This document shows positions 21,887 to 34,900 of a stretch of 64,000 bases of DNA, piece after piece. The position numbers and the translations under genes were made by a program. The stretch's first letter is position 1; each line of letters begins with the position of its first letter. This DNA is from Panulirus ornatus (lineage: Eukaryota; Arthropoda; Malacostraca; Decapoda; Palinuridae): NCBI RefSeq assembly GCF_036320965.1, contig NC_092235.1, positions 28,307,476 through 28,371,475 on the forward strand, read 5' to 3'. The notes below the pieces were generated by a model. The model was not told the DNA's origin. It saw only the letters and a list, made by a program, of their open reading frames with translations, and searched no databases.

Positions 21887-24800
21887 TACTTATTTATTAT
21901 ACTCTGTCAGTCTCCCGCGTTAGTGAGGTAGCTCAAAGAAACAGATGAAAGAATGGCCCAACCCACCCACATACACGTATATACATCCACGTCCACACAC
22001 GCACATATACATACCTATACATTTTAACACATACACATATATCCACACATATATACACATGCACATAATTCATACTTGCTGCCTTTATTCATTCCCGTTG
22101 CCACCCCATCACACATGAAACAGCACGAGGTAGTACTAGAAAAGGACAAAAGGCCACATTCGTTCACACTCAAGTCTCTGGCTGTCATGTGTAATTTATT
22201 TATTCATTATAAATATCGCTGTTTCCCACATCAGCAAGGTATATACACATGCAAGCACCACATATTACTCCATGGTTTATCTTGAACACTATAGTTGCCC
22301 TGGTTCAACCCATTTACAGTACACTTTCCCCCATACACCATATCAATTCACAGCACCCAAAGAGTGCCCCTCACCCTCCTGAATGTTCTAGTCCCAAAAA
22401 AACGAAACCCTCCTTCATACCATTCTTCTATTTCCATCTAGGTTTCTTCCTTGCCCCCTTTACTTTTGACACAAGTCTTTTTAATAAAGCTTTCTCAGCT
22501 CATTCTCTCCATAAGTACACACAATTTTCAGACTGTTTTCAATCACAGAATAAAATCAGACATGCAGAATAACTCTATCACCATTTGGCTTTTGCACACA
22601 AACTCACTCACCTGATGTATATCTCATGTCTAATGGTTGCTGTAAACTTCTTGACCAAGCACCATGCTGCAGCAGTGGCAAACAAGACATTGTAGCCTAA
22701 CACTATCCAGAAGTTCCCCAACCAACTGATCTTGCCAAAGTCTCCCAACAGGTCAAAGTTGGTGATCCCTGGCAAAAATGAGTAAGCAACTGAACTACTG
22801 CTAGAAAAATACAAGCATATGAATAAAATATTAAGGAAAATGGAGATTTAAATGATCACGAAAGTTCCCATACGTACCTTAAACCACTATCATCATTGCT
22901 TACTCTGTCCAAGAACTGCTTCATTAATAAAAGCTTTAACAATACTCTTAACTCTCACTTCTCCAGCCCTTAACAATATCCACAGTAAAAAGCTATAACT
23001 TCCTTAAGGCCTCTGTATTAACTTAATCATATACCTAAAATGTAGCATAAAATTTCTTTTTTCTCTAAAATCTCCTCAATAATCTGCTCATGCTATAATT
23101 GATGAGTGAATATAAGATATAAAATCTCCTCGCTTATCTGCTAGTGCTATAATTGATAAGTGAATATAAGATACTCTATTTTTACATCATTTTTAATCAC
23201 AATGGTAATGAATACCTCTAAAACTAAATATTTCTGTCCATTTTCAACCCCGCTAGCAATAACGAAATTCTGTAAAAGAGTGATTCCTCATTTACAATAC
23301 CAATATTCACATGGCTTTCTCTCGAGTCCCATCCACTTACCAAGTGTTCTAGCCAGGAGAGGCAAAGCACTTGAAAGTATTAGTACCACAACGCAATTTG
23401 CAATGACATGCACCATTGGGGTGTCTCGTGGTCGGGGACGGATCTTGGCTATAAGGGGTAGAGAGTAGCAGCCCAGCAGGGATGCAGCAATCAGGTACAA
23501 GATAAGCACAACCTCCAACACAGCACCAACTGGGCCCAGCACTGACAGAAGTACGGAGCGCTGTATGGAATGTGAGTAGCTGTAACTATATTTTCATCAG
23601 AAATATGTAATTATGAATGAACTTAAAATAATCTAACCTAAGACTGTAACAAATGGAATGCCCTATAACATCATCCATGTTTGTCTAAAATGATAAGCTC
23701 AAAATTAAAACACTTAAAATTACCAATCTTTTCAATATGCCTGCGTTCTGTGCTGGACAGTAATTACCATGTGAAAAGAAACTATTATTATTTGAGTATT
23801 CTTAGTGCATAATGTTGATAATATGAAAAGATTGAATGATACTGTTATAACTGTTATACATGAAAAGGCAATCAGAAACTTATATCACAATAAATTGGCA
23901 TAATCTAAAGCTTTGAGAGTGAAGCTATAAAATCATGGAGTGAACTACCAATCATTCCTTTTTCAGTATCTGCAAAACCCTTCTCTTTAAAGGTCTGTGG
24001 TATTATCAATCTACTGGTGCACATGTATCTGCTCAGCTCTTCTAGGTAGAGGTGTGTAGTTTTACTGATATACTGGTACACCTGTCTTTGCTCAGCCCTT
24101 CTAGGGAGAGGGGTATGGTATTAATGATATACTGGTCTACTTATATGGTGCATATTGGTACTTTTATGATGTACCAGGACATTTCAGTAGTTTCTGTGGA
24201 TGAGAACTTTACAGAAAATCTTTAATGATAAATTATCCATTTCATTAAGCTACAATCATGAATTTAAGTAATTATACATATTAAAGTTAATGAAAATGTT
24301 GCACGAGTATCAATTCCATGTTCATTTCATAAATATCTGATAAAAGTGAAGGAACTGACAAAATTTCAATGTCACGTGATCACATAGCCAAGTAGCCAAG
24401 TATATAGCTGATAATGCAACTAGCAATAAATAATTAGGTAGATGGGATATTGCAGTACATACCGTCACACCTGTTAAAACAAATTATGTACAGAGAAGTA
24501 CTTTCTTCATGGCACCCAATTCTACTGCTACAGCAAGTTGTTGTCTTATCTATCTTAAAAGAGAATATGATGGAGGAGGAGATTAATATAAACCTTGCCT
24601 CTTGCAAGAGGAAATCTTAGGGAAGGAGGGAGCAGTGCTGCTGCTCACACTCTGTCATAAAAGAGAATATGACAAGATTAATATACCCCTCAATAAGAGT
24701 CCCCTAAACCCACCTTTCCCTGCTGAGCTTCTCCTAGTATAGCAGGGGCTGAAGCCAGTGGCAAGGCTTTGATGCCAACAAGTAACTGTAAAGTGTTGAG

Positions 24801-27503
24801 GCCAACTATGACAACAGCAGTGCCGGTTAATGCGAGCAGCAACAGCAATGCCAGAGGGTAGGCCAGGGTACGCTGAAATATCCCTTTACGACGTCGCTCC
24901 TCTGTCAAGAAAACAGCAATGCACGCATCACTTAATTATCAATTTGGGCAGCAATCAATGCAGATAAAGTTCTCCTCAGTAGCAGATGCCCAAGTTCTCT
25001 TTTCTGCAGCAAACAATCATACAAAAGGTCCTATTTTATGTTCCAATTAACCACAGGTTGTTCCAATTATCACTTATATAAGAAAATAAGTATTAGTTGT
25101 ATCCAATAACAATTCAATTTTTCTATTCTTTTATCGTAACAGAAACTGGGTAAATACATGAAAAGAGTAGACATGATTTGCTGCATTCTGATACAGTAAC
25201 AACAAAATGCTGTGAGAAACGAAGCTTCAAAAGAAAAGGTAAGCATCTATGAATATGAGACTGCAGCAACTGTGTGAAGCTGTAATACAAAGATTTTCCA
25301 TGAAACAACTATGATGCCTGCAGAACAGCACTGTCTTTGTCTGTGAAATAACATTAGGCAGAAACACTATTTGGAAAATATTAATAACACCTGTATTGCA
25401 TTCCATGGCTAAAGGTGGAACTACCTTCAAGTTATAAGCCAGGTTCCATGTCAGATCTTTATATTAGGGGTAGTACTCAAGGCAACACCCAAATCTGCAT
25501 TATGGGTTTTATAATATTTAACTCTTTAGATGCTGAGAAGTGACTGTATCAAGCATGCACATCTGATGCATTTGCCCTGACCTTACAGATCAGGTCATAT
25601 CTTTGAATCATCAGCTAATCTAAATCAGGTTAAATCTAGTAAGGGGCCTAACTCAGGTAAAATCCAAATGGATATTATGGCTCCTAAGCCATTCCAAGTT
25701 TTTGGATATTAGGAAATAACTCTATTGCTTCATGAGTATACAAGTAAGACGTAAAGTTATAACCAAGATTAAATTGCAAGACACTACAGGTAATAAAACA
25801 ATGGACAGGCAAAAGATGGTAAAGACAACAGTTAAAGCAATCCTATCTCCCACCCTAAGCAGGCAACAAAAATGTATGGAAAACTCTCCAAGAGGCAACC
25901 TATACATTATATTATACGAGTCATCCTACACAAATGTTGTACTTTTGGAAATACTGTACAAACTCAGCTCTTTGACAAATACCTTGAGCACTGCTGTCAA
26001 GTTTTAAACACCATTTGGTGTGAAACTGATCAGTAACCTACAGTATATTAGTCAATAACCTTCTGTATCTCTTGGGAGATTTTGCAAGTGTTATCCTGTT
26101 CAAAATGCAGGAAATAACAGAGTATCTACAAACAGTAGGTTATAGAAGCTGCCCAGATAAGAACTACCATCCATATAAATAATGAAGTAACAGTTAAGAG
26201 TCACTTGATACATTCCATGTTTAAATTAATGAAAGTGAATATCCTCAATCCTTTTTATCCCTCTATGGTGGAATGAATATTCCCTGTTCCCAGTTCCTTA
26301 CCTCAGGTAATTCTTTATGTCAGCCATATATATTTTTTTTAGCTAATTCAGAGCTATTATTAAATCTACAAGAGCTTTCTACTGGCCACATTCCTACATC
26401 CCCCTACCCCCAAAATAATAATCCGAGCCAAATCTAACTTAAAGAGTTATATGTCTTCGACTGCAAGTTTGGTGACGGAAATCCCAGTTCTGGAAATGTG
26501 CCCAAAGATGAGAGCAGTGTACCAGCAACTAATTTCAACAAGAGATACAGATCCATGTGGATGAGTTAAATGTGAGGGGATTATAAGGACTGCAAAAGAA
26601 TGGAAATAGTTGGCACTTTTAAATTAGGAAAATTTGACACCTTAAGGACTTAAAACTGTATTGCTAACAACTGTACAAGAATTCAAACTAATGTTACAAA
26701 CAACTGCTAAAGATTTCAGACTGTGATGTTAGAACTGTAATACTTGTAGCAACTGCAGAACTCATACAATGCTAGTGGTAACAACTACAGAAGAATTCAC
26801 ACATTAATGCAAGGAACACATTGTGAAGAATCCATCTGAGAAGCAAGCTGATTATAATCATAAATCAAAAGAAAAGCATCCTACCAGAGGAGATATGTCA
26901 GAGTAACCTGAACTCTTTATCACAAAATCTGATGTACATAGGAAAATGATATCAACACTATTCAGTTCTAGCTCAAGTCCCTCAAGCCAAGAAAGCTGAA
27001 TATTATTCTAACCCTATGATACATAAAAAAAAAGTGTTTCCTTTGCATTACAGTATACAAATTATGGGCATACCTAACTTAATTCTTTTTTTCTTTATGG
27101 TATGATATTGACGTAGAACCTCCTCTACAGTAGGTGCATTCAAGATGGATCGAGTAATGGGTCTGGCATGTGGCCGTGATGGACGTGTCAGCTGCCGGGC
27201 CAGGGCATCCTCCCGCAGCACTGCTGCTTGATACTCCTCGCCCAAGTCTCTTAAGAATCCAGGTTTTACCATCAATCTCCCCATGGCAGTAAACAAGTGG
27301 GCCAGCCCAACGGGTGTGCACACTGTAAAGATAATAAAGGTAAAATATTTACTTTTATATTTATTATACTTAATCACTGTTTCCTTAATCACACACACAC
27401 ACAAATATATTCTTATGAGTCCACGGAGAAAATGAAACACGATAAGTTTCCCTGTGGACTCGTAGGAATATCTTGATCATGAGCAAAATTGTGATCCTTT
27501 CCA

Positions 27504-27582
<79 letters not shown>

Positions 27583-27743
27583 TATATTTTTTTCAAACTA
27601 TTCGCCATTTCCCGCTTTAGCGAGGTAGCGTTAAGAACAGAGGACTGGGCCTTTGAGGGAATACCCTCACCTGGCCCAAATCTCTGTTCCTTCTTTTGGA
27701 AAATTAAAAAAAAACGAGAGGGGAGGATTTCCAGCCCCCCGCT

Positions 27744-27806
<63 letters not shown>

Positions 27807-28377
27807 CGGGGGGCTGGAAATCCTCCCCACTCTTTTTTTTTCAATTTTCCAAAAGAAGGAACAGTGAAGGGGGCCAGGTGAGGATATTCCCTCAGAGGCC
27901 CAGTCCTCTGTTCTTAACGCTACCTCGCTAACGTGGGAAATGGTGAATAGTATAAAAAGAAAATATATATATATATATGGTTTTGGTGCATTATACATGA
28001 CAGCTAGAGACTGAGTGTGAACGAATGTGGCCTTTGTCGTCTTTTCCTAGCACTACCTCGCACACGATGGGGGAGGGGGTTGTTATTTCATATGTGGCGG
28101 AGTGGCGATGGGAATGAATAAAGGCAGACAGTATGAATTATGTACATTTGTATATATGTATATGTCTGTGTGTTTATATATATGTGTACGTTGAGATGTA
28201 TGGGTATGTATATTTGCGTGTGCTTGAAGGAATAGTGGTTCCAACAATGTTGTATGGCTGCGAGGCGTGGGCTATGGATAGAGTTGTGCACAGGAGGGTG
28301 GATGTGCTGGAAATGAGATGTTTGAGGACAATATGTGGTGTGAGGTGGTTTAATCAAGTAAGTAATGTAAGGGTAAG

Positions 28378-28424
<47 letters not shown>

Positions 28425-31216
28425 TTTTTTTATATTCCCATATAGACATATACATATGAACACATACAGACATCTACATACATACACATGTACATATTCA
28501 TACTTGCTTGCCTTCATCCATTCCTGTCACTACCCTGCCCCACAGGAAAGAGCATCGCCATCCCCACAATCGTTCACACTCAGTCTCTAGCTGTCACAAA
28601 ACCTCTTCAGTTAAGATTCAACTACATTTCCTTTAGTTGGAAGGCAATAACATAAATGGCACGGAGACAACAGTTGCATGCCTTGAAATGAAAAATGTGA
28701 TGAGTTTTCAATATATCAGTTATATATCCTATGTCTCTTCCCCTTTTCTTTATTCATTTATAATTGCCCCAGGACTCATTTCTGACAGGGGTTCCTGATA
28801 TTACCCAGGACCTCTTTCCAAAAGCAATACTTTTAGCAGCAAAGAAATGATGGACTCCTTTGAAGTGAAAAGTTTTTTGATGACACTGTACTTTCTCTTC
28901 CCATTTACACTCACAACCACACAATATTAGAACATTTAACTAATCCATCAATCTACACTACATAAAAATGGTATCTTCAGTTAGTCAGTTCATAACCAGT
29001 GTTAAAATAAATTATCAACCTTTAAATGATTCATTTCCATAACTGGTGTTAAAGTAGATTAACCTTTAAACGATTCAGTTCCATAACTAGTGTTTAAATA
29101 CATTATTAACCTTTAAACAATTCAGTTCCATAACTAGTGTTGAAATAGATTATTAACCTTTAAACAATTCAGTTCCATAAGTGGGTGTAAAAACAAATTA
29201 TTCACCTTTAAACAGTTCAATTCCAGTTCTTGAAAGAAATCAAACACTTTTTTCATGTATTAAACACAAACAATAAGAAATAGATATGCATGAGAGTTAC
29301 TTACAGAGGAGCATGAGGACACCCAGACATGATATGAGTGAGTAGAGAAAGGGTAGGTAGAAGCTCCCCCAAACATCTGGAAAATGGATAATTTATTAAC
29401 ACACAGCCCTGTCATTTACAATGTTCACACAGTAGCAATGAAATCCTATTTTATGCACCTTTATCACAATTTAATTTTGCTTAACACAGTAATTCATATA
29501 ATTAAAGTTTCCATTCACTTCTTTTATTCCAACTTATTTTGAAACACCACACTCTACTGCAAAGGCAATCTAATCTATTCCATTCTATTCCTCTATAATT
29601 TTTTTTTCCTAATTTACATTTTAACAACCTACTTAAACATCAGCTCTCTGGTCATTAAGACTACTCATTCTTTAAACAAATCAGGTTTTAGCATAAGCAA
29701 CTGGTAGCTACTTCAATTCTTTTATCATAGGACCAAGTGAGTTTCAAGCCTTGCCCTTACGCCTTTAACACAACACTGTGATGAGTCAAAACATTCTGGC
29801 AAGATTCTGATTCTGTCACACAGCTCTGGGGGAAAAAATGTGAAATACAAGAAATTCCCAGCAAAAAAGCAAAATCTAACATTAGCAAAGGAGAATTTCA
29901 TTAAAAAATCACAAAAGAAATTTTCCAAGAGGAACTAAATAACAGATGCAAAACTACAACTTTAACTCCTTCCACACATGAAATTCTCTTAAATTATATA
30001 ACTACAGGAGCCTTTCTCTGGGGCTCATGCATCCTCCAGGCTGCAAGCACTCCAGTCAAGAATAAGCCTCCACTCCTTTCCATCCACTATGAAACAACCT
30101 TACCAAAGGTGTGGATGAGAGGTAAGCATAAGAGATTGCCAAGTGAGTGTGCTACTCGGCACAGCACAAAGTGGCTACCACTGCTCACTGGGCCAGGTTT
30201 ATCTGAAGCTAAAAGACTCCAGCTTTTAATACCTCCAGCCCAGGATTTTACAAACTACGATATATCTAACAACACACACTAATTTTTCTTAATCAACTAC
30301 CGTAATACACAACCTACCTCACCTACACCGACCTTCATCCCCCAAAGAATGAGGAACCAATGACACCATTAAATTGAATATGGCAAAAATGCCATTTCTA
30401 TCTATATCTCTAATTCTTACTTGTTCCCAACTAGTACTTTTACAAACACAACGATTAACCCTGCAGTAACATAAATATGATGGTTATGACCATATTCTTA
30501 ACGTTATTCAATAAAACAAGAGATAATGAATGACAAGTAGTTCAACTTGTAGGCATTTTCAACGTCCTTAAAACAGTATTGAAATGCAGTACACTTTAAC
30601 TTCTGAACTTATTGTAAGTACTTATTCCAACCTCAGCTATTGTATAATTCCATACATTCATAAAACTGGTGTTTCACTTTCTTAAGTGGGGTCCCTGTTA
30701 CACGTATGGAAGCAAGACAGATAGGTGGTTTACGTGTCCATGCGGCCTCGTCCATCTTGTGGACTCCATGGTAATTCCCGGCTGCACAAACTGCCGTTAT
30801 CTAATAATGAAAAAAGAAATACAGGAGGAGGTGGTTTTAAAACATGGGTCCACACGTGGTCATCATCCCATGAATAAAAGTAACAGGTGGTTTACAGGTC
30901 TGGCGTCCCACTGGGTTCAACCTTAAACTGCTGCGTAATACCCGCCGGTGTTGGGAGGGAGGTCAAACGTAACTGTACATAACACGTGGTGTTACCTGCA
31001 GGATCCACACAGCGTGACACCATCATGGAGTGAGTGCGACAGACAAAGGGTAACATAACGGTTCCACCATTATGTTCAAACACTGGCTCAACTAGGTTCC
31101 CTACCTTCATTCACACTGCCTTACTCGTTCGTCTCACTTACAAGAAAATAATAATAATATTCTCAATTACACAGCTCTTCAAATCAAAACGATATAACTA
31201 TCTATCTATCTATCTA

Positions 31217-31275
<59 letters not shown>

Positions 31276-31474
31276 TATATGAACCGGACGCCGATTAATC
31301 ATATAAAATCCAAATATGAACCACATAACTCTGTACAGATCCAGAAGACTTCCTACCGTCAGTAAATAACGTAAATATAATTTTGATGTTTTTTAACGAG
31401 TGTATGTATACAAATAGTATTTGTGCGTGACAGGAAGTGGGTTTTACAATCGTATGGCCCCGTTTCTTACCCTT

Positions 31475-31541
<67 letters not shown>

Positions 31542-31658
31542 TTATACACACACAAACACATTCCCGCCTGTTCTACTCTACACGGGTCCCGGGTTCGATC
31601 CTCGCTGTTGGAGGTTTGTACGTTCTACGAAGGTGTGCGTTCATGAGCACTTTGTTCG

Positions 31659-31736
<78 letters not shown>

Positions 31737-31875
31737 TACCATAAGCCAGTTATCTAATTATCAACCAGCTCCCAAAGGGAGAATGAACATCTGGGTTTGG
31801 TGTGGTCAACGGTGTCAGCAGGCAAGTAGGCCTGTACAGCCACAGAAGATTGTCAAGAGCGAGCACGACTGTCAG

Positions 31876-31908
<33 letters not shown>

Positions 31909-34900
31909 CGTCAGTATGGAGCAACCACCAGAACCCACATCAGTCTCAGCAGCTAGCCAGCGCGCACTCCCCTCCTCTCTGCCTCCAACCCACCACCTTG
32001 GACCAGCGTTGCTCCAACCATTGTGATTCCTACTCCAACACAAGTTTGTGCTGAGCCTTCTATCAAAAAATAAAACACCCACACACACACGCAGGTTAAG
32101 TACAATGTCGACTTTCAAGTCCCACATGTACTTACAGCTTATTTCCTATTTATGTATTTGTACTGAGGCCTCTTACACTCAGTCCCATTCTCAGACTTTG
32201 CATTAACTTTGGTTAAATTTCATCAACCATTTACCAGACGAACTTTTAAGATTTATCATAGAATCATTGTAAGGTCATATGAGTAGGTTGTAAGTTGTAC
32301 GTTGTGTATGTATGGTACTCTCGCACCCCATTTCTTGACTTCACTATTACACATAAATCTGACACACAATTTCCATTTTTTTCATTAAATGTGTTCCATT
32401 CATACACTATTGTTATTATTATGAAAGAGTTTCTTTACATTTTCTCAAACTTAGTCCTTATGCTTTTATTTCTAACTTTCTGTATTTCAAAAGGACCAAT
32501 CAATATCTAAATGGTATATTCCTTTCAAATCTTGATGGTCGTAATCATAACTTCCCTCTTCCAACGTAAGCGAGTCCATTTCCACAAACATCTCTGTAAC
32601 TCACCTCTTTCAGGTATAATCTTTTGACCCCCTCCCCTGTACCCTCCCTAGAAAATCTTTCAGTTCCTTTAAGCAGTGATGAAACCGGTCATGTGTATTA
32701 CCATCTGGGTCTAAAATGTTTCAAATACTTTCCTAAACCTTCCTTGTCTATGTGCCTGAAGACAATTTTTATATTAATCAATATTATTCTCCCTTAGTTT
32801 TCCCCACTGACGTTCTAGTGATACATCTGATACCTTCTCAAACACCAAATACATTTCACATATATATTGCAGTGCAGTATTTTGTGTATGATTCTTGTAA
32901 ATCAACCTCCATATGCTGTTTCCAATTTTCAATATTCTCCATCTGCTAAAATGAACCTCATTAACTATGTATCTAACCAGCAGTGAACCGTCATAATGTT
33001 GGACTTTTCCTTACCTCTCACGTAACTTTAGCAAGATTTACAAACAAATTCAAGTATGGCTGAATTTGTTCTGGCAGTCATTCACACAGCTGGTATATAA
33101 TGACAACCCTAAGATCATAACCCGTTGGACAACACTGTTTTTTTAAGCCAGCCTGCAATGGCACCATTTACATCAAGATATGTCACAGCAGAAGATCTGC
33201 TGCAATACATCTTGATGCTCTGGAGTCCCTCTCAGCATAAAATGTGGGGGTATAGAGTTCTTAATAACCTTGAGAATACAGGGGTTAGATTTTTAAAAAA
33301 CAAGAGTTTGTTTGTAAAGACAGCCTGGTTGATGTTTATAAATCCAGAACTATGGATCAATAAGTAGGTTTCAAATGTTTACAGTTACTTTCCTTCCTGT
33401 CACTTTAGTACTGTTCTTATGTTTCAGCAGATGAGATGGAGATACCTCAGCAATCCCACACTAAGACTAATGCTCCTTGTATCAGTGGGTGTTGTCCTCA
33501 TGATTCTATATTGTTATGTTCCTGCTGTCTTAAGAATGTCACTGGAACCACAAACCTCAATGATGCCTATAAACTCCAGTGGATCACTAAGGACTCCAAA
33601 ACCACGTATCATAGATGACCCATACTGGGCAACAAATCAAGATGTATGGCAGAGTACCCACAAAGAGGATTATAGCCAACAGGAGATGGATAACATCAAT
33701 TACAAGACTTCCAAAGAGACAGAAACTACCACATTTTCTCCAGAACTAAACAAAGATTTCAGTAACATTAAAATTTCCACGAAACACTACAGTGAGGCTA
33801 AAATCAACCCTTACAAGATTGAACTAATGGATGATAATGGGGAAGATTCTTCAGTGAATTTATTCACACTTTCTCTAAAGGAAATTATGCAAGGAGTTGA
33901 ACATATTCATCAGGTAGCCATGGCTCACAAGAAAGAGGCCAGTCAATATCCAAAGTACAAGGAAAATTACCAAAATACCAACCATAACAGTCATCATGCA
34001 CAAGAAAAAAAAATATTCCCTCTAAGCTCACTTAATAATAGCACTTGTGATGTAAAGATAAACCTTAATCCTTGTAAATGTACAAGGCACTTGTCCCCTA
34101 CACTAACTTTCTGTCCAAGCCATGAACTAAAACAAAGTGAAATAGTTGCAATAATAAATGAAACACTCGGAGAGTCAACATGTAGTGAATGGGCAACCAT
34201 GCGAGGAGATAATCAGTCTGTGAGTATATGTAATGATTTAATTTTGGTAGAAAATATATTAGTTAATCAATTCAAACCAACCAAAAGAGCAATTATCTTT
34301 CACTCAGAAATGAAAGTGTGATAATGTTCAAATCAGTTTCATGAATATATTGGCTTTCTAAAAAATAATATCACAGCAACTTCCAACAGCAAATCCTTTT
34401 AAAATATTCCATTAGTTTGAATTTCTCACAATGAACACTCTCTCCTGCAGGTTGTCAGTTTTAGCTTATTTGGCAAATTCCCAAGCCCCTACTACAGAGG
34501 AGCCTCTGCTCTCATGCAAAGAGTGTCAAAAATGTATCCTGACTGGTCAGTGAGGTTTTACCATGACCTTGATCTCTCTGACCCAGTCAAGAGAAACTGG
34601 ATGTGTTCCCTAGCCTGCAGATATCAACACCTTGATTTTTGCTCAGTTAAAAATCTACCTGCAGGTAAAGACATCCTTCTTTTCCTAAAGTAATAGTTGC
34701 TACAGATGAATTATGATTACATCAAATTACCCTTTCAACATAAAATTCAACTATGAATTATGGCTGAGATTTAAAATCATACATTGCATGTGTTGATGAT
34801 GATAAAGTGTTGTCATGTCTCCTCTGCACAACACACTATCAATGTTAACACATCATCAAAATGTTTCACAGGTACGATGACAAAGAACATTAGAACATAA

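Larger units (their letters stand above)
29377..33430. other. First part of the large LMBR1 intron
   Basis: AT-rich. Holds three microsatellites and tRNA-like repeats around 31200-31910 (listed separately). 30669-31110 contains a diverged direct repeat ('taggtggtttacgtgtcc' and 'caggtggtttacaggtct') but no gene. Confidence 0.4.

Noticed and set aside
27477..27998. 173-codon minus-strand frame
   Set aside because: It reads through (TA)n (Tyr-Ile repeats) and RepA sequence; a by-product of low complexity.
31421..31956. Plus-strand frames of 107-177 codons
   Set aside because: Made of Tyr-Ile runs from TA arrays and Cys-Val runs from (TG)n.
33125..33367. 80-codon plus-strand frame just upstream of the nested gene
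   Set aside because: Ends at TAG before the start exon and shares no motif with the protein; at most 5' UTR sequence.
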